Shown here in pieces: positions 24,737 to 35,629 of a stretch of DNA of 64,000 nt. Source of the stretch: Cricetomys ansorgei (Eukaryota > Chordata > Mammalia > Rodentia > Nesomyidae); NCBI GenBank assembly GCA_026225945.1, contig JAMJFZ010003746.1:3108501-3172500 (forward strand), written 5' to 3'. The first letter of the stretch is position 1. Every line of letters starts with the position of its first letter. A model generated the notes under the pieces. The model had not been told where the DNA came from. It searched no databases and saw only the letters and a program-made list of their open reading frames with translations. The translations under genes and the position numbers were made by a program.

Positions 24737-25072
24737 CTTGAACATTTCCTAAAGGTTCAAGTGTTGAAGGGAGGTATCCAGCTGATGGTGCTTTAGCAGG
24801 TACTGAAACATTCAGGTGGGGGTTCTGTTGGAAGACAGCCAGGTCCTTTGAAGTGTGCCCTTGAAGGAGACCCTGAGACCCTGGGCCCTTCTTTCTTTAC
24901 ATCCTGACAGCCAGCAACATGACCACGATTCCTCTGCTGTCCTTCTCCTCTATGTCTTGTCACAGGTAGAAAGCAACTGCACCTGGGACCAAGGACTGAG
25001 CCTACTGAAACCAGTGAATCCAGGAGCCAAAATAAACCTTTTCTCCTTCAGATACTCAAATATTTAAAAGCA
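24737..25072 (+). repeat. Rodent MaLR-like LTR
   Basis: TTCCTAAAGGTTCAAGTGTT, a GGAGACCCTGAGACCCTGG block, AACATGACC, and an AGCCAAAATAAACCTTTTCT poly(A)-type end. Family assignment is approximate. Confidence 0.6.
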
Positions 25073-25477
25073 ATGCCAGGAGCTGACCAGTGTGGCATCA
25101 TTTTATTACATATCTATTTATTTGTTTGTGTGAGGTTATATTCTACCTCTCTTAAATGAGGTCAGAATAAGAAAAAAAAATTGGAAAGCTATTGGCCTTA
25201 ATTAATATGCCATGCTGTTTCCATACAAGTAGGGAAAGATACGAAATTATTCTGTTGTTATCAGACTGATGAAACAATTTAACCCCTTCTCCTATAGTCG
25301 GACATACTAATAATTACCTCTAAATTAAAATGTCATGAGTATGCACAATAGATTATCTTCCTTTCTACAATGAAAACATGGTTCACAAATGGTGCACTCT
25401 GGTACTCCAGGGAACTCACAAGTTAATGCAGAATATTTTAAATGTTGGATAATGTAAAATTACAAGCAACGGTAACT

Positions 25478-25555
25478 GACGACGTGGCTCTGTGGTATAA
25501 TGCTTGCCTGGCATTCCCAAGGCTCTAGGTTTGGGGACCACAGCCCTAAACAAAA
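25478..25555 (+). repeat. ID-like SINE fragment
   Basis: GACGTGGCTCTGTGGTATAA, TGCTTGCCTGGCATTCCC and CAAGGCTCTAGGTTTGGGG are the tRNA-derived ID head. Confidence 0.65.
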
Positions 25556-25810
25556 GTGAACCTTCAGGGAGCTAATAAATAACAAAAATTAATTGTTTGC
25601 AGTTCTTGAAGTAGGGAAGAGTAAGATCAGAGACTGGTACACTGGTTCACGGATGCCACCTTTTGCTGTTTTTCTCACACAGGAGGAGGGATGAGCAGAT
25701 TCTGTGGGTTATTGTGTAAGGAACAAACTCCACCTATGGGCTTTCATCAGCATGATCCCTTGCAGAAGCCCATGCCTATTACTAGAAGATTTCAATGAAA
25801 TAATTTAGGG

Positions 25811-26030
25811 CAGTGTTTTTCAACCTGTGGGTCATAACTCCTTTGAAGGTTGAAAGACCCTTTCACAGGGGTCACCTAAGACCATCTGCATATCAGGTAT
25901 TTACATTACAATTCATAATAGTAGTAAAAATTAGTTATGAAATAGCAATACAAATAATTTTATGGTTGGGGGTCACCACAACATGAGGAACTGTATTAAA
26001 GGGTCACAGCATTAGGAAGGTTGAGAACTG
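25811..26030 (+). mobile_element. URR1-like hAT MITE, copy 2
   Basis: A 220-bp element with inverted ends CAGTGTTTTTCAACCT and AGGTTGAGAACTG. The 8-bp duplication is ATTTAGGG (25803-25810) and CTTTAGGG (26031-26038), one mismatch. Internal family blocks are present, including CCATCTGCATATCAGGTATT and GGGGGTCACCACAACATGAG. Confidence 0.95.
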
Positions 26031-26038
26031 CTTTAGGG

Positions 26039-28561
26039 AATACCGGCATTCTGACTGTAGAAATAGGATTTTCACTGAACAAGTATCATGTGAATCAAGA
26101 AGTGTTTAGTATTATGCATAGACCCGAAAACTATGCAGTACTCAAAAAAGCACTTATCTAAGCAGTAATTACTTAAAAATGAAAATATTGTCTTTTAATA
26201 CATTACTAATATGCATCTCCTTATTTTGAAATGGTTACAAATTTTCTTGGACATTTAAAATGTAAAAGTCTAAGTGCTGTTAGGAAGTATTTAGTATTTA
26301 TTTTGGCCAAGATATCATGAGAAATTTGCTGATTCTGCTGGAACCAAGAGTTTCTGGAAACCTGCATTCTAATAGGAAAACATGGTTTTCCTTTAGAAAA
26401 ATAGTATGACAAAGCCCATCACCTAAAAGTGAAAAAATTCCAAATACTGTTACTGTGTTTCTAGAATATAAAAAGCTTGAATTTTCAATAAACTTTTCTC
26501 ATGTTAATAGAACTGATCATAACCCTCCCCACATACACACAAACTTTTCCATTCTGGGTCTATATTTGCATCTAATTTATGGCTGCGTTCTAACATCCAC
26601 GGGAGATTTATCTACTAAACAATCACTACTATTCACACAACAACCTTACAGCTGAAGAAGAAACACAGTCTTGACCACAAAGCTTACAATAGAGCACAAT
26701 GAGATAACACGCTATTTTCCTTATAGATTACTTCCATGCTAGCCGATGAAATATACAGCATCTTATAAGTTGAAAACCTCTTTTTATAATATTGTCTTAA
26801 AAAGTTAAGATGGAGGAAGAGGACAGCAGTGAGTATGAATCTAGCCTAAACAGCAATTTATGAAAATATATGCTTCTAAATTAAAAAAAAAAAACATCTG
26901 AATGGCCATAATCTTCCCCCCGAAATGACTGATTAATATAAAGATGTTCTGGCATTAGCTTAAAATAAACATAATACAGCTCTGGAACCTCCTTGTGCTT
27001 TGAAAGTGCAGACGTAGTCGTTAGCAAGGTGTGGGGATGCACAGAAAATAAAAGTAATGGGTAGAGGGAAGAAGCAGCCAGAGTAAAGCAACACCTTTAA
27101 GACCCACAGCTGCTCAGCTCAGAGAGGCGCTTCACACAGATCCATACATAGTCTACATACCCGATCCTGAAAAACAGCATTATCTAACACCAAGTACATG
27201 GACTGTGTGTACTAATATTCTACACAGCACTCAAAAGAGAGGGAGGTCTGAAAGAAGAAAACGCACTTTAACTCAACCCAAAGTAAAATCACATACAAGT
27301 TATTTTATACAATACTTCTTAAATTTAATTATTCCTTTCTTAGTCTAAAATTAACTGACCTGACAGTTATTGTCAGAAAAAAAAAATACAGGTTTTATCT
27401 TTTTAAACATAATCTAGAAAGCCTGACAAAAGCAGCCATCTTTTCACAACAGAGCAGTGGCATGTCAGAAAGTTCTCCTGGGCTGTTCTTGCTCAGAAGC
27501 CCATCAACACTTCAGAGAATGGTGCCTGCTGGGGGGGGGGGGGGCACATCTGCGTACATTATCTGAGTGCAAAATCACTCAACTATAATCATGTAAAGAT
27601 ATTTCTGTTGTCTGTATGAGATTTGCATACTAGTGTGTATGTCTTACATAATTACTTGGATACATTCTAACAATAACGGTAGGATGAATATAACTAATTA
27701 ACGAATATAAGACAAATAATTAACATATTTTAAATTACCATAGATTTGATGTCCTTGTCAACACATCTTCTGTCTAGGTAAGCCCCATAATCCATTATTT
27801 TATCACAATAAAGCTTCTTCAGAATCACAGTCCCGTTTATCTCACAGTATCAGAATCGAAATATTGGGGTGTTTAATCACAGTGATCTTATCCATAAGCT
27901 AATAAAATAAAACTAGACCTAGAAATAAAAAGGCATGTCCTCCTGTACACAATGACACGGGAGATACAAATATGCAAACCTTGTGTGGCTGTTCTCGCTC
28001 CCAGAAAATGATAAGCTGCAAGAGCACTGCTCCTTTAGGCTGCCAGTTCTATTTCAATATTAATGTGTTAAGCAATTACCACATGGAATGGTCCCTTTAA
28101 TGCCACCTGGTCTACTTCCCAGCAGTGAGCTCCACTCCCAGGCTTGTCATGGCTCATTTAAATAGCACAGTATGCTCCCTCTACAAGCCTGTTCCTGGAG
28201 CTTATGGAGTTTAAGATATAATGAGATACGAAGGTGTTTATCATGAGGTATACTGGAAGTCTGAGCCAAAGTAACAGGAGCTGGACATTATGAGCAGGCT
28301 GGGAACACTAAGAGATTTTTTTTTTTAAAGAATACTGAAAAAATAAACTATTCCACAAGACACATAAAATTTAAGTAAAGGGAAAAGTTTCAAGAACTAA
28401 GCCTTACAGAAACTTAGAGTACAAATAACATTTCAGAAATAAAATGAGGATGGAAAGTCCATCATCATCGTCTTTTTGCTGCTTTTCCACAATTTACCCC
28501 ATCCTATAAGCAATGACAACATTTTCACTATAGACATTCTCTCTAAAAAGCAAGAACCAAA
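26039..28561. other. Long repeat-poor stretch
   Basis: No gene or recognised repeat family. It holds a G14 run (27531-27544) and a candidate conserved block at about 27990-28200. The rest is AT-rich and featureless to me. Confidence 0.45.
27531..27544 (+). repeat. Poly(G) run of 14
   Basis: An uninterrupted G14, unusual in an AT-rich intron. On the Erc1 transcript it is C14. Confidence 0.95.
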
Positions 28562-28567
28562 CTCATT

Positions 28568-28870
28568 TGTTGTGGAAGTTTATTTTTAGTTGAGTTTAAA
28601 GTAATTGTTTCTGTGCATTGTTAGAAAAAGGGATGCATAAGCCTTGGCATTTTGTATTGTCTGCAGGTGGATTTATATGGGGGCTCTTTGATTGCTTATG
28701 ATCTGCACCTGAGGAGCTCTGAATCAATAAAATACCTGAGCTCAGATGCTCAGAGTTCCACTGTCGAGTAGGGTGCTTGCCATGACAGTGGTTCCCTCTG
28801 CTGAGGTCTGCAGAGTTTGGATCTGTGACTATGCCTCCTGGGTGAGCCCCCAGAGCAGAATACTACTACA
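28568..28870 (+). mobile_element. Solo LTR, class II ERV-like, copy 2 (best preserved)
   Basis: A 303-bp element starting TGTTGTGGAAGTTTATTTTT and ending TACTACTACA. An exact 6-bp target duplication CTCATT lies at 28562-28567 and 28871-28876. It contains CTGAATCAATAAAATACC, a likely poly(A) signal. The TG...CA ends and 6-bp duplication point to an ERVK-like integrase. No internal region or second LTR, so it is a solo LTR. Antisense to Erc1. Confidence 0.9.
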
Positions 28871-29624
28871 CTCATTCAATGGATTTTTAAGGTTTCAAAA
28901 AGAAAAACTACGTGTGTAAAATAATGGGCAAGAAAAATTTACAAAACAGGAATGGAGGGGGGAAAACTACAGAGAAAATGAATTTACTTTAGCTTGGAAC
29001 TTAAATTTCTGAAAGACGGGGTGAACTCACCCAACACAGAAAGCCTCCCTATGTGTTCTGACAAGTAGAACACAGTACTGCATAAAATACAAGCACCATC
29101 AGGTAATGAACAGCAGTTGCTTCAGAAGTACCAGCAATGAGAAAGTGCTCAAGAGTCAGGGCACTGATGACAGTGTAAGCAAAAATCGTTCACGATGGAT
29201 AAAAAACAGGCTCTGGGCCGTACTAGCTAAGGAACTGGGAGGAAGTTGAGGGTTTAAGATCAAGGAAGATGGATGTAACTCTGTTGACTATTAAAGAAGG
29301 TCACAAAGATTGGCTCTATTTGTAAAAACTGAGAATGTTAGAGAAACTTGTGAGAATACTAAGCAGCAAAGGTCCTGAGTATCCACAACAAAGGCTATAT
29401 TGGAAAAGGACCGATCATGAGAAATTCCAATACACGAAAGATACATACATAGTCTAATGCACAGAAATTAATATGAGAAATCCAGGAATAGATATCCTGG
29501 GTCTTCTCAGAGAAAAACAGGAAGCTTTCCTGGAAAAAATAAGAGTTCCAGGGAAAGTAGCACCATAGAAACACTCCCCGTGTAATCAGGGAAAACTGAT
29601 CATATTATGTTAAGGAAAAGTAAG

Positions 29625-29672
29625 ATTCAATAGCAACAAATGCACTTAGAAGTGCATTTGTTGCTATTGAAT
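29625..29672. repeat. Perfect 23-bp inverted repeat with 2-nt loop
   Basis: The left arm (29625-29647, starting ATTCAATAGCAAC) and right arm (29650-29672) are exact reverse complements, separated only by AG. I see no flanking target duplication, and neither arm belongs to a known repeat. Confidence 0.95.
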
Positions 29673-30282
29673 ATATATTTCAGTGAAAGAAAGTTAGCTG
29701 AACAGGTACCCTGGGTTTCATTCCCAGTTCAATCCAAAAATGGAAGTTTCAACAGCAAACAAGAGACCTCACACTGTAAAGTCCAGAACCAACAGAACTG
29801 AATTGAAGGGGCCTTAAATAAGTATAGCCAAGTTCTCCTCATGTAATACTATGTATCAATTTTTCCAGCTACTGCTTGATATTCTCTTTCTTATTCCCCC
29901 AAAAGTTCATCAACTAGGAACACTGAAAGACTACAAATAGGAGGTGCTTGCAGAGACTGCATCTAACCAACATCCATACCTTTTGCCTTCCAAGGCTTTT
30001 TTAATGTATCCATCTCTTCCATGATGTGCCTCCAAGGTAGTCTATCTTTGGACTTCGGAGATTGACGCCGATTAGTCAAAAGCTTTCATCTCTGGTATCA
30101 GTTTTAAGGCTGATAAGCTGTATCAAAAGATACTTCCCCTACTCATGACTTGGTATGTGGCTCAGTCTGCCCTTACAGGTACTGAGTAGAAGAGATTAAA
30201 GGAGGCAGGAGAGGACATCTGAGAAAAAAACTTCTTACGCAGGAGAAAGCAACAATCAGAGTGAAATCAAAGCAGGGTCTAA

Positions 30283-30336
30283 TGTCCCTATGTGTACCTT
30301 TGGCCAGTGTGTCCCTATGTGTACCTTTGGCCAGTG
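30283..30336 (+). repeat. Exact 27-bp tandem duplication
   Basis: Two identical adjacent units, each starting TGTCCCTATGTGTACC and ending GGCCAGTG. They have not diverged, so the event is probably recent. Confidence 0.97.
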
Positions 30337-30589
30337 GGTTAAAAGCCTCTACTATGGTTTTATTTGATTCCTGAGCTTTCAGTTGACAATCTTCATTTTT
30401 CTTCATCACAATGTAAAAATTATTGTGAAATCAGTAACAAACCTCTGTCCCCCAGTCCCAAATTTAGAAAATTAAACCATTAAATCTTAGATAATACACA
30501 TACTAAAACCAAAAGCTTTGGCAATCCTATTTCCCAAGAGAAAAGAATCTCAGCCTTTTGTTGTTATACATAAATGTACTTTGAACATC

Positions 30590-30662
30590 AGAGAAACTGA
30601 AACAGAAGGATCCTAAGTTTGAGACCAGCTTGAGATATATGGTAAGACTGTCTCAAAAACCA
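30590..30662 (+). repeat. B1 3'-fragment
   Basis: GAAACAGAAGGATCCTAAG, TTTGAGACCAGCTTGAGATA and GACTGTCTCAAAAACC. The adjoining CA repeat grew in its tail. Confidence 0.6.
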
Positions 30663-30666
30663 CCCA

Positions 30667-30708
<42 letters not shown>
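30667..30708 (+). repeat. (CA)n microsatellite, about 20 units
   Basis: Uninterrupted CA dinucleotides; likely polymorphic. Confidence 0.97.
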
Positions 30709-30712
<4 letters not shown>

Positions 30713-31158
30713 TAAGATATAGAAAATAGAATTCTTAAAAACAGAAAGCACTATCTTGTAAGCACGAGTTCAATCCTCCATAATCATCACACATACACAC
30801 ATGCACATGTATACAGTATAATAAAGATAAACAAGTCAGACCTATCGTAAGTATCATAGAAAATAAATGGTACCCAGTAGTCGTAATACCAGCATTAGGT
30901 CAGGCATGGTATAAAGAAGTAGTAATCCCAATACCTGTGAGAAGGGATAAGGACTCTAGTTCAAACCCTGCCTGGGAGAGCAGGTCAGGAAGACAAATGA
31001 AAAAAGAATGAGAACACTGGTTTATGTGGCAAGTGAGAAATAAAATTTGATTGCAGTGTTCTATCACAATCTCAGTTACTTTTTTTCAGCAATTTGTTTA
31101 CTTTTACAAACAACCAAGTACAATATGGCATACAAAATGATACTGGGTATTTTGCTGG

Positions 31159-31405
31159 TGGTATTTTGTTTTGTTTTGAGGTACCTGTCTCTAGCCTAGG
31201 TTGATCCCAAATTCACTAAGTGGCCTTGATCTTCTGATCTTCTTGCCTTCACCTCCTGAATGTTGGGGTAGCACAGGGAGTGGTTGTCATAGGCATGCAC
31301 CATTGCACCATCACCACACCCTTCAACGAATGTGTTGCTGGGATCAATCCCAGGGCTTTGTGCATGCTGGACAAGCACTCTACCAACTGAGCAGCATCCT
31401 CATTC
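31159..31405 (-). repeat. B4 SINE (ID-B1 dimer)
   Basis: A B1-complement half (TGTCTCTAGCCTAGGTTGAT, CACCTCCTGAATGTTGGGG) and an ID-complement half (GGATCAATCCCAGGGCTTTG, GGACAAGCACTCTACCAACT). Confidence 0.85.
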
Positions 31406-31545
31406 TCCTACATCAAGTTTTTAATAGCCTTTCTACATGCCTGTAGAAAAGGAATTAGAAAATTTAAGGGGGGAGACCTTCTGTCATAACAGGGCCAAAT
31501 GAGATCTAGGAATAAACTTGGTAAGCATTTAAGAATGTTGCTGAG

Positions 31546-31640
31546 CCAGGTGGATTTCTGTGAATTTGAGGCCAGCCTGGTCTACAGAGTGAGTTACAAG
31601 ATAGCCAGTTACAGAGAAACCCCATCTCAAAACAAACAAA
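31546..31640 (+). repeat. 5'-truncated B1 with exact 15-bp target duplication
   Basis: The B1 right part (TGAATTTGAGGCCAGCCTGG, ACAGAGAAACCCCATCTCAA) with an AAACAAACAAA tail. It is flanked by identical AAGAATGTTGCTGAG at 31531-31545 and 31641-31655. The perfect duplication suggests a relatively recent insertion. Confidence 0.95.
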
Positions 31641-31689
31641 AAGAATGTTGCTGAGAAAAATAGACAAGATGTTAATTAAAGTCATCGTG

Positions 31690-31990
31690 GTGGTTAACAC
31701 TACCAATGTGAAAGAAGCCAGAATCACCTAGCAGATAAATGCCTATGCAAATCTGTGAAATCCTAGATTGAGTTAACTGGTGTGTGAAGGCCATCCCAAA
31801 TGTGGGCAATACCATTCTATGGGCTGGAATCACGGACTGGAGAAAAAGAAGAAAGAGGATGAAGTATCAGCATTTATTTCTTCCTCTTCCAGGGGATGGA
31901 TGCAATGTAACCAGATATTTATGCTCCTACCATCAAGGCTTCCTGGACTGTCCTTTCCTTGTGAGCAACAAGGAAAAATATCTAATATAG
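31690..31990 (+). repeat. Rodent MaLR-like LTR fragment
   Basis: GAAGCCAGAATCACCTAG, GAGTTAACTGGTGTGTGAAG and CATTCTATGGGCTGGAATC match the segment order of rodent MaLR-type repeats. Diverged, and no clear 3' end. Confidence 0.45.
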
Positions 31991-32404
31991 TTGCAAAGGA
32001 GCACTTATTAAACAGATGCAATCAGTGGTAAGACTTGATGCTATAAAAGACCACATTTTTCCTAAATGAGTCTGTGAAATCAATGCAAATTCCTATTAAA
32101 ATCTCCTAAGGACTTCTTCAAAGAACTAGTCAGTAACATAAAAAAGTGTAAAGATTCCAGATGTTTCAGTCAAAGAACACTTAAGAGAGATTTGCTCTAT
32201 TGTACCCTGGAACTTACGAGAGTAAATACAGCAGCGATGAATTATCACAATAGCTAACAGGTGAATGGAAAGCTATACTGAGCCGCCAAATTGACTCAGG
32301 CACACAGGGAACCTTATACTTTAGGGTAGTGGAGTGACTGGCTTTCCATAAGGAAAACTAAACCAACTAACTTTCCCTGTGCCAAATATCCCCAGTAGTA
32401 AAAT
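31991..32404. other. Unique AT-rich intron, no feature seen
   Basis: No gene, RNA or recognisable repeat was found. Confidence 0.45.
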
Positions 32405-32415
32405 AGTATTATTTC

Positions 32416-32585
32416 ACCAGGCAGTGGTGGTGCAGGCTTTTAATCCTTGTACTCGAGAGGCAGAGGCAGCGAATCTCTGTTAGTTCAGGGGCAATCTGAT
32501 TTACAGAATGAGCTCCAGGAAAGCCAGAGTTACAACAGAGAAACCCGGTCTTGAAAACAAAACAAAACAAAACAAACAACAAAAA
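32416..32585 (+). repeat. Full-length B1 with 11-bp target duplication
   Basis: CAGGCAGTGGTGGTGCAGGC start, CCAGAGTTACAACAGAGAAA and an (AAAAC)n tail. Flanked by AGTATTATTTC at 32405-32415 and 32586-32596. Confidence 0.95.
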
Positions 32586-32830
32586 AGTATTATTTCCTCC
32601 AGGGATGATTTACTGAAAGCTATCTTTCACTCACGGTGGCTACTTAGTTTATATTCAGCTACAAAACTTGGTGTTTTGCTGTGTAATATGATCATTCTTC
32701 ACAAGATACTGTGTGCCTGCAAGTATGCATGTTCTTCAAAAGCAGGGAAGATAGTATTATAATACAATAAATATTTTACCCATAATCCTCAGTAGAATTT
32801 TGGATCATGCAGTGAGTCCAAAAGCAGTGG

Positions 32831-33064
32831 GCTGGAGCTAGAGAGATAGCTCATCAGTTAAGAGCACCTGCTGTTTGCAGAAAACCGGGTTTGGTTCCCA
32901 GAATCTACCCATAATAGCTTACTCTAGTTCCAGGGGGAAATGATGACCTCTTCTGGCCTCTGAAGGCAATGCATGCATGTGGTGTGCATAACATATATGT
33001 AGGCAAACCGCTCATACACATAAAATAAAATAAAATAAAATAAAATAAAATAAAATAAAATAAA
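32831..33064 (+). repeat. B2 SINE with (TAAAA)n tail
   Basis: GCTAGAGAGATAGCTCATCA head, AGTTAAGAGCACCTGCTG, TTCTGGCCTCTGAAGGC and about nine TAAAA units from 33019 as an expanded tail. Confidence 0.93.
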
Positions 33065-33596
33065 GTCTTTCTTTAAGTAGGCAATAAGATCTGGTGTGAG
33101 CTATGAGAATAAAGAAGGTGAGAGAACTTTAGAAGGCAAAATTATTCCCCACAAAAAAGGCAAAATTACGGAAAACGTTCCTAACATTCAAAAGCTTAAA
33201 TAAACAAAACCCTGAAAGGGGAAAATGTGAGCTAACTTGGAATAGGCTGTTTTGAGGAGTGGAGATAAAGAGTTACAAATGAAAATAAAGTCAGAAATGT
33301 AGGAACAAAATTCTGGAGTACAACGTGGAACTTTGAAGGTTTCCAAACACACTTGTATAATAATTAGCATTAGATTCTCAAGGAAATTAGGAAACTTAAT
33401 TTCTTGAGCAACTTGTTAGAAAAAACCTTCTAAACAACTTGTGTACTAAAAAACTGCTCCATTAGTACTCTTATTCAGGTCAGATATGTGACCTATACTG
33501 ATCAGTCTCAAAGATGATAAGAGAAAATAAATGCAAACTAAATGAGGCTCGAGTACAGATCATGTTGTTGTACAGGAAACTGTGGTATGGGTGTTC
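33065..33596. other. Unique AT-rich intron, no feature seen
   Basis: No gene, RNA or recognisable repeat was found. Confidence 0.45.
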
Positions 33597-33684
33597 CTTG
33601 CTGGGTGTAGTGGCGCATGTTTTTAGTGCTAGCATTTGGATTTCTGTCAGTTGCAGACCAGCCAGCGTTACTACAGTGAAATCC
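33597..33684 (+). repeat. B1 SINE fragment
   Basis: TGCTGGGTGTAGTGGCGCAT followed by CAGACCAGCCAGCGTTACTA, internally deleted. Confidence 0.65.
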
Positions 33685-33772
33685 AAAAGGGAGAGGGGAG
33701 AAGAGGGAAGAAGGATGGTCAGGAAGAGAAAGGGAGAGGGGAAAGGGAGGGAAGGAGGAAGGGTGGAAGGTT
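33684..33772 (+). repeat. Purine-rich (GGGA/GAAG) tract
   Basis: About 89 bases of almost pure purine following the B1 fragment. It is a polypyrimidine run on the Erc1 transcript. Confidence 0.9.
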
Positions 33773-34734
33773 TCTAGTATCTAACTCTCTTTCACCAAAA
33801 TAAATAAGCATATCTAAATCAATGCTATTTCTCTGAGAACTACTATGTTCTTACTAACTCTTACAAGTTTAAATCTTAATCCTAGGTTTAGATGAAGGCA
33901 ATCTGCAATTGAGGTTTACACGTTTGAAATACGACCTACAAATGTCAATCATATAAAAACATAAGCAAGGCAGGCAAGGGAGGGATCCAGGTTTAGATGT
34001 GCAGTAAAAATAAGGGGCAAACAAGGACAATACTAGACTAGAGACACCACACTCTGGTAGAGACCTGGAGAAGCAAGGTAATTCTTGCTGGTTCTCTCCA
34101 GACCTACACATCAGTATCTGTGAAACTGAGGCTACACTTACAAGTCAAGAGTGCTTGTCACTGTCAACTACTTACTGCTTGGCTCTCACAGGTAACAGTA
34201 TTTTTAGCCAGAAAAATACCTGTGTGTTCATGAATACAAATAACATAAATTTACTGTTTCTTTTCAACACTGCTCCAGGCCTGCTGTGGCCGCTGGAGAT
34301 AAGTATGCATTTCCTATTCTACTTGTCAGATTCCACAGAGATGCCAACTGTGGCTTTCAGTAGAACTCTGTATCAAAAACTAAATTGGGAGGATAAACAG
34401 GTGTCTGGGGGTTTGCTTCATTTACCATGGGCTACATACACCCATTCCATCAGATACTCTTTAATTACTTTCAGTAAAGTTTTATTATTTAAAAAAATAG
34501 AGAATTTCATATATGAACACTGAATAAAATTATGTATTCTATTATACATTCTGGTACATACTGAATATTTCATAATGCTTTCTAGGTTCCCTTTGTTTAC
34601 TGCAAGTATGTTAATACACAGATGTCTTGTCCTTTGATTTTCAGACCTGTCATATTTTATCTATTATCCTTAACATAATTGTACAAATGGATTCCCTATA
34701 TATTAAAATTCTCTGTGGGACTCTGCATGTGGCT
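33773..34734. other. Unique intron, little recognised
   Basis: No gene, RNA or firmly recognised repeat. A 122-codon open frame at 34155-34523 has no domain or codon bias. Confidence 0.4.
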
Positions 34735-34995
34735 TCTTCACTCCACCACTTTGCTGTGCAGAACCTTTGGATGTAATTCCAGTGGCCAATCCTTGCTTTT
34801 GTTTCCTCTGCTTTTGGAGTCTTGTGCAGGAAATCTTTGCCTATGAGAACATCCTCAAGTGTTTTATTCTAGTATTTCCAAATAAGTTTTAGGTCTTATA
34901 TAGTCACAACCTTTTAAAAATAAGAATCAGGTAAGGGTCTAGTTTCAATCCTCTACATATGGATATCCATTTCCCCCCACAGAAGATATTGAAGA
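34735..34995 (-). mobile_element. L1 ORF2 3'-portion fragment
   Basis: TTTGCTGTGCAGAACCTTTG, TGGCCAATCCTTGCTTTTGT, GGTCTAGTTTCAATCCTC and CTACATATGGATATCCAT are the complement of the mammalian L1 ORF2 C-terminal region. Frameshifted; a dead fragment. Confidence 0.8.
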
Positions 34996-35029
34996 AACTG
35001 TCCTTTATGCAATACTTATTTTTCTTGTT

Positions 35030-35291
35030 TTACAATTATTTCTTTGAGAATTCTATATGATGTGTTCTGATCATATTCACTCTCTTCATTCCTATCATAA
35101 CCACCCCCTTCCACACTCAATCAACTTTATGTCCTTTTTTGTTGAGTGAGAGAGAGAGAGAGAGAGACCGACCACCATGAAGTACATCTGGTACTGCCCT
35201 CAGACGCTGAGATGTGTGGCCATCCACTGGAGTGCGGTGAAACCACCAGGGCACAGCCACATCATTAAAGAAAACTCTGTGTTTGTGTGTA
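35030..35291 (-). repeat. Probable rodent L1 (Lx-type) 3'UTR piece with (GA)n
   Basis: TTTGAGAATTCTATATGATG, TGTTCTGATCATATTCAC, a (GA)10 run at 35147-35166, then GTGGCCATCCACTGGAGTG and TTAAAGAAAACTCTG. The layout matches rodent L1/Lx 3' sequence as I remember it. LTR copy 3 is inserted at its right end. Confidence 0.5.
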
Positions 35292-35621
35292 TGTTGTGGA
35301 AGTTTATTTTTAGTTATGTTTAAAATAGTTGTTTTGTGCACTGTTAGAAAAAGGGATGCATAGGCCTTGGCATTTTGCATGGTCTGCAAGAGTTGGATTT
35401 CTGTGTGTGTGTGTGGGGGGGGGGTGTGTGTTTGATTGTTTATAATCTGCACCTGAGGAGTCCTGAATCAATAAACACCTGAGCTCAGATGCTCGTGGTT
35501 CCACTGTCCAGTACGGTGCTTGCCGTGATAGTGATTCCCTCTGCTGAGGTCTGGCAGAGTTTACACATATGAATATGCCTCCTTGTCCTGTTTGGTGAGC
35601 TGCCACAGTAGACTTACTACG
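35292..35621 (+). mobile_element. Solo LTR, class II ERV-like, copy 3
   Basis: Starts TGTTGTGGAAGTTTATTTTT like copy 2. Shares GTTAGAAAAAGGGATGCATA, TGAATCAATAAACACCTGAG and CTCAGATGCTCGTGG. About 30 bp longer because of a (GT)n G-run (about 35400-35430). No clean 6-bp duplication is visible, and the left flank is GT-rich. Confidence 0.85.
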
Positions 35622-35629
35622 ATATGTGT

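Larger units (their letters stand above)
28877..30589. other. Unique intron with two local oddities
   Basis: No gene or repeat family recognised. It contains the palindrome at 29625-29672 and the 27-bp tandem duplication at 30283-30336, listed separately. Confidence 0.45.

Noticed and set aside
29625..29672. microRNA precursor
   Set aside because: The stem is only 23 bp with a 2-nt loop, too short for a usual pre-miRNA, and perfect pairing is atypical.
34155..34523. 122-codon frame
   Set aside because: No recognisable domain or codon bias, AT-rich, no splice signals. Chance frame.
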